This document shows, piece by piece, positions 15,381 to 23,938 of a stretch of 64,000 nucleotides of DNA. The position numbers were made by a program, and so were the translations under genes. The DNA comes from Shewanella amazonensis SB2B (GTDB lineage: Bacteria > Pseudomonadota > Gammaproteobacteria > Enterobacterales > Shewanellaceae), in the NCBI RefSeq assembly GCF_000015245.1, contig NC_008700.1, forward strand, positions 2,920,001 through 2,984,000, read 5' to 3'. The notes beneath the pieces are model-generated. The model was given only the letters and a program-made list of their open reading frames with translations. It was not told where the DNA came from and did no database searches. How positions within the stretch are numbered: position 1 is the stretch's first letter; each line of letters starts with the position of its first letter.

Positions 15381-18188
15381 ATGTCTGTCGATTACAAAGC
15401 GGTTATCGAGGCGCTCAAAAGCCGTTTGGGCCCCCAAGCAGTCAGTGACGATCCCGTCAGGCGTTTCGCCTGGTCAACGGACGCCAGCTATTTTCGTATT
15501 GTTCCCGAAGTAGTCGTGCATGCCGACTCCCTCGATGAGGTACAGCAAACCCTGGCTATCGCCAGAGAGCATGGCGCTCCTGTCACCTTCCGCGCCGCCG
15601 GTACCAGTCTGTCTGGCCAGGCCATTGGCCCGGGTATCCTGTTGATGCTCGGCCATGATGGCTTTCGCCAACTGAAAGTCAGCAGCGATGGCACCAAGGT
15701 GAGCCTGGGCGCGGCCGTGATTGGCGCCGACGCCAACGCCGCACTGAAGGCACTGGACAAAAAAATCGGACCGGACCCGGCAACCCTGGCATCGGCCATG
15801 ATAGGTGGCATCGTCAATAACAACGCCTCCGGCATGTGCTGCGGTACCGCACAAAACAGTTACCAGACAATTGACTCTCTGCGTATGGTGTTGGCAGATG
15901 GCACAGTGCTGGACACGGGCTCTGAAGCCTCCAGGCAGGCCTTTGAACAGAGCCACGGCGCCCTGTTGAATGACCTGAGCAACCTTGCCGCCATGGTCAA
16001 AGCCAACCACGGCCTGGCCGCGCGGATCCGTAAAAAGTACGCCATTAAAAACACCACAGGTTACAGCCTGAACGCCCTGGTGGATTTCAGCTGCCCCTTT
16101 GACATCATCAACCACCTGATGGTCGGCAGCGAAGGTACCCTGGGCTTTGTCGAGCAGGTCACCTATCACACTGTGGATGAGGCCCGCTTTAAAGCATCGG
16201 CCATGGCGGTGTTTTTCTCGATGGAAGAGGCTGCCAGTGCCATTCCCTTCCTGATTGGCAAGAGCGTGGCCGCTGCCGAGCTGCTGGACTGGGCATCCAT
16301 TCGTGCCGTTACCGGTAAGAAGGGCATGCCGGACTGGCTCTCAAGCCTGCCCGAAGGCGCAGCCATTTTGCTGATTGAATCCCGCGCCGCCGATGCAGAC
16401 ACGCTTCAGGCCTACACCGAAGAAGTGATTGGCAAGATTGCCCATATCCCAACCGAACGCCCCATCGTGTTCAGTACCGATCCGGCCGTCTACAGCAAGT
16501 ACTGGGCGATGCGTTCAGGGCTCTTTCCCATCATCGGTGGCGAGCGTCCAAAGGGCAGCTCCGTCATCATTGAAGATGTGGCCTTTGAGGTGCAGCATTT
16601 GGCGGCAGCGGCTAAAGACCTCACTGCACTGTTCCATGAGCACGGCTATCCAGAAGGCGTGATTTACGGCCACGCTCTGGCAGGTAACTTCCACTTTATC
16701 ATTACCCCCACCTTTGCCAGTCAGGGCGACATCGACCGCTTCCACGGCTTTATGCAGGCCGTGGCGGAAATGGTGATCAACAAGTACGACGGCTCCATGA
16801 AGGCCGAGCACGGCACTGGCCGCGCGGTCGCCCCCTTTGTGGAAATGGAATGGGGCAGCGAAGCCTATACCCTGATGAAGAGCATCAAGTCGCTGTTTGA
16901 CCCAAGCGGCCTGTTAAACCCCGGCGTAATCCTCAACGACGACGCCACTGTCCACGTGAAAAACATCAAGCCCTGCCCCGTGGTAGACGACCTGGTGGAC
17001 AAGTGTATCGAGTGCGGATTCTGCGAAAAAACCTGCCCGACCTCAGCACTGAACCTGACCCCAAGACAGCGTATCGCTACCCTGCGGGAAATCAGCCGCC
17101 TCGAGGCGAGCGGTGATGAAGAAGCCGCCAGCCGCATGCGGGATGCCGCCAAGTACGATGTGGTTGACACCTGCGCCGCCTGTCAGCTTTGTACCATCGC
17201 CTGCCCGGTGGACAACAGCATGGGCCAACTGGTGCGTAAGCTCAGAACTCCCTATATCAGCACCACAGAGCAAAAAGTGTTGGACTTCCAGGCCAAACAC
17301 TTTGGCGCTGTTAACCAGGTGATAAGCACAGGCTTTGATACTCTGGGCGTTATTCACAAGCTCACCGGCGACACAGTCACCTCGGCGCTGATGAAAGTAG
17401 GCCGCATGGTGTCCAAGGAAGTACCTTACTGGGATCCGAGCTTCCCCAAAGGTGGCGCCCTGCCCAAACTGCCACCACACAAGGTTGGCCAGGAAACCCT
17501 GGTGTACTTCCCGGCTTGTGGCGGACGCACCTTCGGCCCCACGCCGCTGGACAAAGACAAACGTCCACTGCCGGAGGTTGTGGTACAGGTGCTTGAGCGC
17601 GCCGGCTACAACGTGGTGATCCCCGAACACACCCGCAGTCTCTGCTGTGGCCAGATGTGGGAATCCAAGGGCGATTTCAAGAATGCCGATGGCAAGCGCC
17701 GGGAGCTGATTGAGGCGCTCAAGGCCAAGTCGGAAAACGGTAAACTCAAGGTGGTTGTGGATGCCCTGTCCTGTACCAAGCGTACTTTGGGTGGCGATCC
17801 GGATGTGGAAATCCTCGACCTGGTGGAGTTTCTGCACGATGACGTACTGTCGCGTCTGAGCATCCGCCAAAAGCCCCTGGTCACCTTGCACCTGGGTTGC
17901 AGCGCCCGCCATCTCAAGGTGGAAGCCAAGATGCAGGCCATCGCCGATACCTGCGCCAAAGAGGTGCACAAACCTGCAGGCATTGAGTGTTGCGGCTACG
18001 CAGGTGAAAAGGGCCTCTACAAGCCTGAAATCAATGCGTCGGCGCTGAGAAACATCAAAAAGCTGCTGCCTGCTGCAGCCACCGAAGGCTACTATGCCAA
18101 CCGTATGTGCGAGGTGGGCCTGTCCAAACACAGTGGTATTTCGTACCGCCACCTGGTGTATCTGCTGGAAGAATGCAGCCGCGGATAA
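15381..18188 (+). CDS. dld: FAD and Fe-S D-lactate dehydrogenase (Dld-II type)
   Basis: This 935-residue enzyme is the large iron-sulfur D-lactate dehydrogenase described in Shewanella oneidensis; it feeds electrons from D-lactate to the respiratory chain. Residues about 35-265 form the FAD-binding PCMH domain (FRAAGTSLSGQA, GGIVNNNASGMCCG). An FAD-oxidase C-terminal domain follows to about 530 (KAEHGTGRAVAPF). Two ferredoxin motifs come next: CIECGFCEKTCP near 541 and CAACQLCTIACP near 596. The end has two cysteine-rich CCG modules (YFPACGG, CCGQMW, HLGCSA, IECCGYAG). It is unlike the flavin-only Dld of E. coli. It lies 89 bases after lldP and ends at a terminator. Confidence 0.93.
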   Translation: MSVDYKAVIEALKSRLGPQAVSDDPVRRFAWSTDASYFRIVPEVVVHADSLDEVQQTLAIAREHGAPVTFRAAGTSLSGQAIGPGILLMLGHDGFRQLKVSSDGTKVSLGAAVIGADANAALKALDKKIGPDPATLASAMIGGIVNNNASGMCCGTAQNSYQTIDSLRMVLADGTVLDTGSEASRQAFEQSHGALLNDLSNLAAMVKANHGLAARIRKKYAIKNTTGYSLNALVDFSCPFDIINHLMVGSEGTLGFVEQVTYHTVDEARFKASAMAVFFSMEEAASAIPFLIGKSVAAAELLDWASIRAVTGKKGMPDWLSSLPEGAAILLIESRAADADTLQAYTEEVIGKIAHIPTERPIVFSTDPAVYSKYWAMRSGLFPIIGGERPKGSSVIIEDVAFEVQHLAAAAKDLTALFHEHGYPEGVIYGHALAGNFHFIITPTFASQGDIDRFHGFMQAVAEMVINKYDGSMKAEHGTGRAVAPFVEMEWGSEAYTLMKSIKSLFDPSGLLNPGVILNDDATVHVKNIKPCPVVDDLVDKCIECGFCEKTCPTSALNLTPRQRIATLREISRLEASGDEEAASRMRDAAKYDVVDTCAACQLCTIACPVDNSMGQLVRKLRTPYISTTEQKVLDFQAKHFGAVNQVISTGFDTLGVIHKLTGDTVTSALMKVGRMVSKEVPYWDPSFPKGGALPKLPPHKVGQETLVYFPACGGRTFGPTPLDKDKRPLPEVVVQVLERAGYNVVIPEHTRSLCCGQMWESKGDFKNADGKRRELIEALKAKSENGKLKVVVDALSCTKRTLGGDPDVEILDLVEFLHDDVLSRLSIRQKPLVTLHLGCSARHLKVEAKMQAIADTCAKEVHKPAGIECCGYAGEKGLYKPEINASALRNIKKLLPAAATEGYYANRMCEVGLSKHSGISYRHLVYLLEECSRG

Positions 18189-18217
18189 TCAGCGGTAAAC
18201 CGGAATAGCTCCAATAC

Positions 18218-18244
18218 AAAAAGCCGTCTAAATGACGGCTTTTT
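18218..18244 (+). terminator. Terminator after dld
   Basis: Eleven-bp stem (18218-18228 with 18234-18244), TAAAT loop, T-run. It splits the lactate block into lldP-dld and lldEFG. Confidence 0.85.
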
Positions 18245-18360
18245 TATTTAAATAACATAATGTTGCAATATTTGCATTTTTGCAAAAAAGCGCCATCGCA
18301 TTTACTAAATTACCACTATTTTATTGGGGACTTTAGGCCTATAGTGAAATGCCATAACTG

Positions 18361-18379
18361 GTATGCCTTAACGGCATAC
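18361..18379. promoter_or_regulatory. Perfect inverted repeat upstream of lldE
   Basis: GTATGCC-TTAAC-GGCATAC is a perfect 7-bp inverted repeat with a 5-base spacer, 38 bases before the lldE start. A TATAGT box lies at 18340-18345. The repeat has operator geometry but does not match the TGGT-N3-ACCA type seen before lldP. The bound regulator is unknown. Confidence 0.45.
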
Positions 18380-18416
18380 TATTCTTTGCATGTCGGCACA
18401 CATGGGACAATCAACG

Positions 18417-19160
18417 ATGAAAATAGCCCTCTTCACGCCTTGCCTGGTAAACCAGATGATGCCCGAGGTGGCCATTGCCACCCTCTCGCTGCTGGAAAAA
18501 CTTGGCCATCAGGTCATCTTCCCTCAGGGGCAAACCTGCTGTGGTCAGCCTATGACCAACTCTGGTTGCTTTAACGAAGCCAAAAACACCACCCTGAAAC
18601 TGCTCAATGCCTTCAAGGGCGTGGAGTGTGATGCCATCGTCTGCCCGGCAGCGTCCTGCCTGGTGGCGGCCAAGGAAAACTTTCACGAGTTCGACAAGAG
18701 CCCCGAAGCCCAGGCGGTTATCGACAAGCTCTACGAGCTGACCGAGTTTTTACACGACGTAGCACCCGTGACGCAATTTAACCGTCCTGTGGCGAAAAAG
18801 CTCAGCCTGCAGCTGTCCTGCCACGGCATCCGTATGCTGGACCTGGCGGCACCGAGTGAATACATGGGCCCCCGCTACAACAAAATGGAAGCCCTACTGT
18901 CACGCATCGACGGCGTAGAGATTTGTTACCCCGAGCGCCTGGATGAATGTTGTGGCTTTGGCGGTACTTTCAGCGTCGATGAGGGCGCTGTATCGGCCAA
19001 AATGGGCAAAGACAAGGCCCAGGCCCACGCCAATACCGGAGCGGACTATGTGGTGGGTTTTGACCCCAGCTGCCTGATGCACCTGGACGGTACCATTCGC
19101 CGCAGACAATTGCCCATCGAGACCCGCCATCTGGCGCAAATTCTCAACGACGCTCTGTAA
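18417..19160 (+). CDS. lldE: L-lactate dehydrogenase complex subunit LldE (LutA type)
   Basis: LldE is one of three subunits of the LldEGF (LutABC) L-lactate oxidising complex. The 247-residue protein consists of two CCG (cysteine-rich) domains: TPCLVNQM with QTCCGQPMTNSG in the first half, then LSCHGIRMLD with DECCGFGGTF in the second. These modules resemble those of heterodisulfide reductase and glycolate oxidase GlcF. The start at 18417 fits the family opening (MKIALFTPCL), although the ribosome site is weak (GGGAC). It follows its own promoter region and is 13 bases from lldF. Confidence 0.93.
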   Translation: MKIALFTPCLVNQMMPEVAIATLSLLEKLGHQVIFPQGQTCCGQPMTNSGCFNEAKNTTLKLLNAFKGVECDAIVCPAASCLVAAKENFHEFDKSPEAQAVIDKLYELTEFLHDVAPVTQFNRPVAKKLSLQLSCHGIRMLDLAAPSEYMGPRYNKMEALLSRIDGVEICYPERLDECCGFGGTFSVDEGAVSAKMGKDKAQAHANTGADYVVGFDPSCLMHLDGTIRRRQLPIETRHLAQILNDAL

Positions 19161-19173
19161 CAGGGGAAACCGC

Positions 19174-20574
19174 ATGCAAAAAGTCATTCAGACCCATGCC
19201 AAAGCCGCCGACATTTTTTGCCGCGACGAAAGCCGCGTAGATTGGCACTCCAAAGCCCTGTGGGTACTCAGGGAAAAACGCGACAGAGCCGCCTCCAGCC
19301 TGCCGGAATGGGAAACCTTGCGAGCACTGGGTTCCCAGATAAAACTCCATACCTTAAACCAGTTGCCAGGCTACCTCGAAGCCTTTGAGGCCAAGTGCCT
19401 CTCCCAGGGTGTAAAAGTGCACTGGGCCAAAGACGGCGCCGAGCACAATCGCATCGTGCACGATATTCTCTCCCGCCATGGGGTGAAAAAGCTGGTGAAG
19501 TCCAAGTCCATGCTCACCGAAGAGTGCCATCTCAATCCGTTCCTCGAGGGAAAAGGCATTGAGGTGATAGATACGGATTTGGGTGAGCGTATTATTCAGC
19601 TCAATCATCAGCCGCCTTCCCACATAGTGGTGCCCGCCATTCACATGAAAAAAGAAGAAGTGGGTGACCTCTTTCACGAAAAGCTCGGCACGCCAAAGGG
19701 TGAAAGCGACCCCACCCGACTGACCCGTGCTGCCCGTGCGCACCTGCGTGAGCAGTTCCTCAGCGCCGATGCAGCCATGACAGGGGTCAACATGGCTGTC
19801 GCCAGTGAAGGGGCGGTTATCGTGTGCACCAACGAAGGCAACGCCGACATGGGCGCCAACCTGCCCAAGCTGCAGCTGCACTCCATGGGCATAGATAAAA
19901 TCGTGCCGGATCTCGACAGTGCCGCCGTGCTTTTGCGAATGCTGGCCCGCAATGCCACCGGCCAGCCCATCACCACCTATTCCAGCCTGTACCGTACACC
20001 CAAGCCCGGTGGCGAGATGCACGTCATCATCGTGGATAATGGCCGCAGCGCCATGATGCGCGACAAACTGCTGGGTGAAGCCCTCAAGTGTATCCGCTGC
20101 GGTGGTTGCCTCAATACCTGCCCCGTGTACCGTCGCAGTGGTGGCTACAGCTATGGCCATACCATCCCCGGCCCCATCGGCATTGCCGTGGGTGCCGATG
20201 AAGATGACACCCATTCCAGCCCCTGGGCCTGTACCCTGTGTGGCTCCTGCAGCTTTGTGTGCCCCACCAAGGTGCCGCTGGATAAAATCATCTTCCACCG
20301 CCGCAGACTCTACGCCGAACGCAAGAGCCTGCCCTATGGCAAGTCAGGCTATATGCCATTGGTGGGCCGCTTTATGGCCAGTCCCTTGCTGCTGGATACC
20401 GGCATGGCCGCGGCACGTATTGCACTGAAAATTCTGCCACACAGCCTGCTCAAACCCATGAGCGGTGCCTGGGGTAAATACCGCGAACTGCCTGCTGCGC
20501 CCGGCTCCAGTTTCGAAGGCTGGGTGAAAAAGAACAGACCCGAGCTGTTGGTGAAGTCTAAGGGGGAGAAATAA
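19174..20574 (+). CDS. lldF: L-lactate dehydrogenase complex iron-sulfur subunit LldF (LutB type)
   Basis: LldF is the iron-sulfur subunit of the L-lactate complex. Of 466 residues, the first two thirds form the LutB/YkgF domain (containing KSKSMLTEECHLN and GANLPKLQLHSMGIDKIVP). Two 4Fe-4S motifs follow: CIRCGGCLNTCPVYRR near 307 and CTLCGSCSFVCPTK near 352. A DUF3390-type C-terminal tail ends the protein. A GGGGAAA ribosome site precedes the ATG. The stop is one base from the lldG start, so the pair is translationally coupled. Electrons probably pass to the quinone pool, but the acceptor cannot be read here. Confidence 0.94.
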   Translation: MQKVIQTHAKAADIFCRDESRVDWHSKALWVLREKRDRAASSLPEWETLRALGSQIKLHTLNQLPGYLEAFEAKCLSQGVKVHWAKDGAEHNRIVHDILSRHGVKKLVKSKSMLTEECHLNPFLEGKGIEVIDTDLGERIIQLNHQPPSHIVVPAIHMKKEEVGDLFHEKLGTPKGESDPTRLTRAARAHLREQFLSADAAMTGVNMAVASEGAVIVCTNEGNADMGANLPKLQLHSMGIDKIVPDLDSAAVLLRMLARNATGQPITTYSSLYRTPKPGGEMHVIIVDNGRSAMMRDKLLGEALKCIRCGGCLNTCPVYRRSGGYSYGHTIPGPIGIAVGADEDDTHSSPWACTLCGSCSFVCPTKVPLDKIIFHRRRLYAERKSLPYGKSGYMPLVGRFMASPLLLDTGMAAARIALKILPHSLLKPMSGAWGKYRELPAAPGSSFEGWVKKNRPELLVKSKGEK

Positions 20575-20575
20575 G

Positions 20576-21145
20576 ATGTCCAAACAAGCGATTCTCGAGG
20601 CCCTGAAATCCTCCGCCATGGAAAAAGTGGCCATGCCAACCATAGACATAGCGCCGGTAACGACAGACCTTAAGGCATACCTGGCCCAGAGCCTGGCCAC
20701 GGTTGCCGGACGTTTGGAAGACGGTGGTTTGGCCGCGCTGAATGCCCGTGTTCTTGAGCTGATGGCCGGTGGCAACAAGGTGCTGTCGACCCTGGCAGAC
20801 GTACCGGGTAACCACAATGGCGCTGACGACCCACACGGCCTAGCCGATGTGGACTTTGCTGTCATAAAAGGCGAGTTCGCCGTGGCCGAAAACGGCGCCG
20901 TCTGGGTAGCAGAAACGGCGCTGAGTCAGCGTATCGCTCCCTTTATCTGCGAAAACCTGCTACTGGTGGTGGAAAAGGATGCCATAGTCGCCAATATGCA
21001 TGAGGCCATGACCCGCCTTGGCAAATTGGATCCGTCCCTGGGGTTTGGGGTATTTATTGCTGGCCCCTCCAAAACCGCCGACATTGAGCAGGCTCTGGTA
21101 GTGGGTGCTCACGGCGCCTGCAGCCTGAGTTTATATCTGGTGTAG
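20576..21145 (+). CDS. lldG: L-lactate dehydrogenase complex subunit LldG (LutC type)
   Basis: LldG is the third subunit of the complex, of the LutC/YkgG (DUF162) family. The 189-residue soluble protein has the family C-terminus AGPSKTADIEQALVVGAHGA, where the polar TADIE loop resembles a nucleotide-phosphate site of the NagB/RpiA-like fold. It has no iron-sulfur motif. It is the last gene of lldEFG, ended by the hairpin at 21166-21197. Its role in the complex is known only from operon genetics in Shewanella and Bacillus. Confidence 0.92.
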   Translation: MSKQAILEALKSSAMEKVAMPTIDIAPVTTDLKAYLAQSLATVAGRLEDGGLAALNARVLELMAGGNKVLSTLADVPGNHNGADDPHGLADVDFAVIKGEFAVAENGAVWVAETALSQRIAPFICENLLLVVEKDAIVANMHEAMTRLGKLDPSLGFGVFIAGPSKTADIEQALVVGAHGACSLSLYLV

Positions 21146-21165
21146 TGGACACTTCCTTTAGCAAC

Positions 21166-21197
21166 AAAAAACGCCGCATTTATGCGGCGTTTTTTTA
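21166..21197. terminator. Bidirectional terminator between lldG and the TPR gene
   Basis: Stem ACGCCGCA with its complement (21171-21178, 21183-21190), extended by A5 and T7 flanks, with a TTTA loop. It serves both convergent genes. Confidence 0.88.
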
Positions 21198-21203
21198 TTG
21201 ATG

Positions 21204-22289
21204 TTATCGCTCTACCCGAAAGTCCAGCCTGACTGAGCTTTCGGCTTTTACCGGCTTGCCATCTTCAAACTTGGGGGCATAGCGCCAGGCGCTGAGAGCC
21301 TCCATTGAGGCCTTTTCAAAACCCTTGCCACCTTCTGAGTCGAGCACTTTGGGGTCGCGAACCATACCCATTTCATCTACCGTAAAGCTGATTTCAGCCC
21401 AGCCACTCTTGCCTCGTCTGACAAGCTCCATTGGAAACTCAGGATTCTTACGGAACAGTGGCGTCTGCTCCTGATTATCATCCCAGGGCTTCATGCTGCC
21501 AATGGCAATACAGTGTTCGGTGGAAAGTTCAGATTTGCCCATACGCTCATACAGCTCAACAAGACGACTGTGGGCGCCCAGGGCATAGGGATGGGTGTAA
21601 TCAAGCACCTTATACTGCTCTATCACCTCAAGATATAAGGGTTCTGCCTTTCTGTATTTAGCATTGCCCATATGAGCACCAGCCAACAGGTAAGTGGCCT
21701 CCAATCTGACAGCACTATTGGCGGGACGGTGTTGGGCAAAATACTCATGGGCATCGCGGATATAGCCATAAACCGCTGACGTGTAATACTCAGTTCTCGC
21801 CAACCGCTTAAAGGCATTCATACGGGTATAGGCCAGCAGATCCCCCTTACCCGAGTCTTTGGCAATGTTCAAAGCTCTTTGGTAGGCTTTCCTCGCGGTT
21901 TTACTGTCTTGGGTCACATCACCAAGCACCATCAGAGGATCAATCAGATCTGTGGCCTCTTCGCCAAATCGCGCTTCATAGCTCGCCAGGCTGAGTGTCG
22001 CAATCTCAGTGGCACGCTGACGATTGACCGCAAAATCACCCGAATTGTCGCTTCTGAGCGCCTTGGCAAGATTCAATCCTAGGTTGGCATAATCCACACT
22101 GTCTTTGCCAAATTTCGCCTCACCCAATGAATAGGCCTTCTCGGCAAAACCGCGTGCCTCAATGTTGTTGCCACTTTCCCAAGCCTGTTGGTAACTGCGA
22201 TAAACATCAGAAAACTCATCGGCCAAGACCAGAGGAGATACGGTACTGAGGGCGAGAAGGAGCGGTGCAATTTTCCCTATTGTTTTCAT
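21204..22289 (-). CDS. Exported TPR protein with a TonB C-terminal domain
   Basis: The 361-residue protein has a signal peptide (first 23 residues ending PLVLA). The middle is helical, with TPR-like segments between about 25 and 260. The C-terminal 90 residues form a TonB-C/energy-transducing domain (FPMELVRRGKSGWAEISFTV, ASMEALSAWRYAPKFEDGKPV). Unlike true TonB it has a cleavable signal instead of an N-terminal anchor, and there is no Pro-rich linker. No exbB, exbD or receptor is nearby. Such TPR-TonB-C proteins are common in Shewanella, but their role is unknown. AAGGAA lies about ten bases upstream of the ATG. Confidence 0.8.
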   Translation of the reverse strand: MKTIGKIAPLLLALSTVSPLVLADEFSDVYRSYQQAWESGNNIEARGFAEKAYSLGEAKFGKDSVDYANLGLNLAKALRSDNSGDFAVNRQRATEIATLSLASYEARFGEEATDLIDPLMVLGDVTQDSKTARKAYQRALNIAKDSGKGDLLAYTRMNAFKRLARTEYYTSAVYGYIRDAHEYFAQHRPANSAVRLEATYLLAGAHMGNAKYRKAEPLYLEVIEQYKVLDYTHPYALGAHSRLVELYERMGKSELSTEHCIAIGSMKPWDDNQEQTPLFRKNPEFPMELVRRGKSGWAEISFTVDEMGMVRDPKVLDSEGGKGFEKASMEALSAWRYAPKFEDGKPVKAESSVRLDFRVER

Positions 22290-22390
22290 CGTTATAATTT
22301 CCTTTTATCTGTTTCACCACAACACAATATTGGAAACTACCACAATCTCCGCCAGCGACCAACCACCACCAATTAACAACTACCGCGGTT

Positions 22391-23722
22391 TCACATGGAC
22401 TGACTGTCTATCCTGACCAGGCTGTACACCATCCACAAGGTAAGAACGCTGCTGACACAGGCCAGCGACACCCAGACACCGGGGACACCAAACAGCCAGG
22501 CAAAGCTGTATATCACCGCCGCTATCAACAGCAATTTGGTGCCGGTCAGAATGGAGGCTTCTCTTGGCTTGTTGATGGCCTGGAAAAAGCTCGCGCCCAC
22601 CAAAATCAGGCCCTCAAAGGGTAACCCCCAAAAATAGAGCCGCATTCCCTCAATGGCTACCGGGCTTAACACCGGATTATCGCCGGCAAAAATGTAGAGG
22701 GCCCACTCGGGTCTGCCGTAAATAAACAGCAAGCCAAGCCCCGCTGTCAGCAAGGTCACCGCCATCGCCAGATTACGGGTCTGGCGAACCCTGTCCATGC
22801 GGCCGGCACCGGCGTTAAAGCTGAGGACAGGTTGAGAGCCAAGGGCTATGCCCTCAAAAATCAGATAGAAAAACGCTTCGGTGTAACTCACCACCCCGTA
22901 AGCAGCCACGTGCAGCGGCGTTCCCACCCACAAGAGCGCAGTGTTGTGCAGCGTGAGCACGATAGAGAGATACAGGTTCATCAGCAGGCTTGGCAGCCCC
23001 ACCCGGGAAATATTCAGGCAGTTGTCCAATTTAAGCCGCATCTGCTCAAAATCGATTCGCAGCGCTGTTTTGCCACTGAAGAAATGCTGCAAACACAAGA
23101 GGCCAGTGACAGCCTGAGACAGCATGGTCGCCACAGACGCACCGGCCAGGCCAAAGTCCCACACCACGATAAAGAGGTAATCCAGCAGGGTATTAATCAC
23201 CCCACCGGCAATCAGCACCCAGGTCACAAAAGCGGGTTTGCCGTCATTGCGAAGCAGGGTTGAAAACGCCATGGAAATCAATGGGAAAATGCAAAGCGCA
23301 AAGTACCAGAACAGGTAGTCATGGGCACTTTCCAGCACCTCCCCTTCGGCGCCGAGCCAGATAAGGATATGCCTGGCACTGACTGAACCCACCAGGGTAA
23401 AAAACAGCGCCGACAAGAGCACAAGGCTGAACGCATTCCCAAGGAGCTCCCTTGCCTTGGCCGTTTTGCCTTCACCCAACTTGATGGATACCAAAGCGCC
23501 GGCCCCCATGCCAATCAGGGCACCGACGGCATACAGCAGGGCGCCCACCGGATAAGCCAGCATAATGCCCGCAAGGCCGGTTTCACCAAGAAAATGCCCG
23601 ACGAACATGCCATCGATGGTGACATAAATACCGGTAACCAGCATGGACGCTATGGTTGGCAGGGTGTAGCGCCAAAAGAGCCTTGAAACAGGCGCTTCCA
23701 GCATCGCTTGGGTATGGTTCAT
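22391..23722 (-). CDS. MATE family multidrug/Na+ efflux transporter
   Basis: This inner-membrane exporter of 443 residues has about 12 helices in two six-helix halves, as in NorM and DinF. The family opening is RLFWRYTLPTIASMLVTGIY with IDGMFVGHFLGETGLAG. The substrate cannot be predicted. I chose the ATG at 23722, where the family begins; the open frame runs 72 codons further up, with unlikely composition. There is no Shine-Dalgarno before this ATG. Instead the leader is a very A-rich stretch, which could act by ribosomal protein S1 binding. The start is therefore the least certain part. Confidence 0.88.
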   Translation of the reverse strand: MNHTQAMLEAPVSRLFWRYTLPTIASMLVTGIYVTIDGMFVGHFLGETGLAGIMLAYPVGALLYAVGALIGMGAGALVSIKLGEGKTAKARELLGNAFSLVLLSALFFTLVGSVSARHILIWLGAEGEVLESAHDYLFWYFALCIFPLISMAFSTLLRNDGKPAFVTWVLIAGGVINTLLDYLFIVVWDFGLAGASVATMLSQAVTGLLCLQHFFSGKTALRIDFEQMRLKLDNCLNISRVGLPSLLMNLYLSIVLTLHNTALLWVGTPLHVAAYGVVSYTEAFFYLIFEGIALGSQPVLSFNAGAGRMDRVRQTRNLAMAVTLLTAGLGLLFIYGRPEWALYIFAGDNPVLSPVAIEGMRLYFWGLPFEGLILVGASFFQAINKPREASILTGTKLLLIAAVIYSFAWLFGVPGVWVSLACVSSVLTLWMVYSLVRIDSQSM

Positions 23723-23938
23723 GTTTTTTATTTTGAACTTTTTGATTTTTATTTTAAACACAGGAAGGCCGATTGTAGCCAGTTCTCCCCCGCCCGGCCA
23801 GTGCCCGTAACCCAGATTTGTGAGCCCATGCCCCATTAGCCTGCCTCGTCTGAACCAGTGCCCAGTCAGAACGTGGGTATAGACCGCGTGATGGACGCTA
23901 AGGATCTGTTGAATACAGGGTTTGACTCTGCGCCCCAA

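Noticed and set aside
22391..23938. Long N-terminal extension of the MATE protein
   Set aside because: The 72 extra codons are His/Gly-rich and Lys/Ile-rich, unlike any MATE protein; the family starts at 23722.
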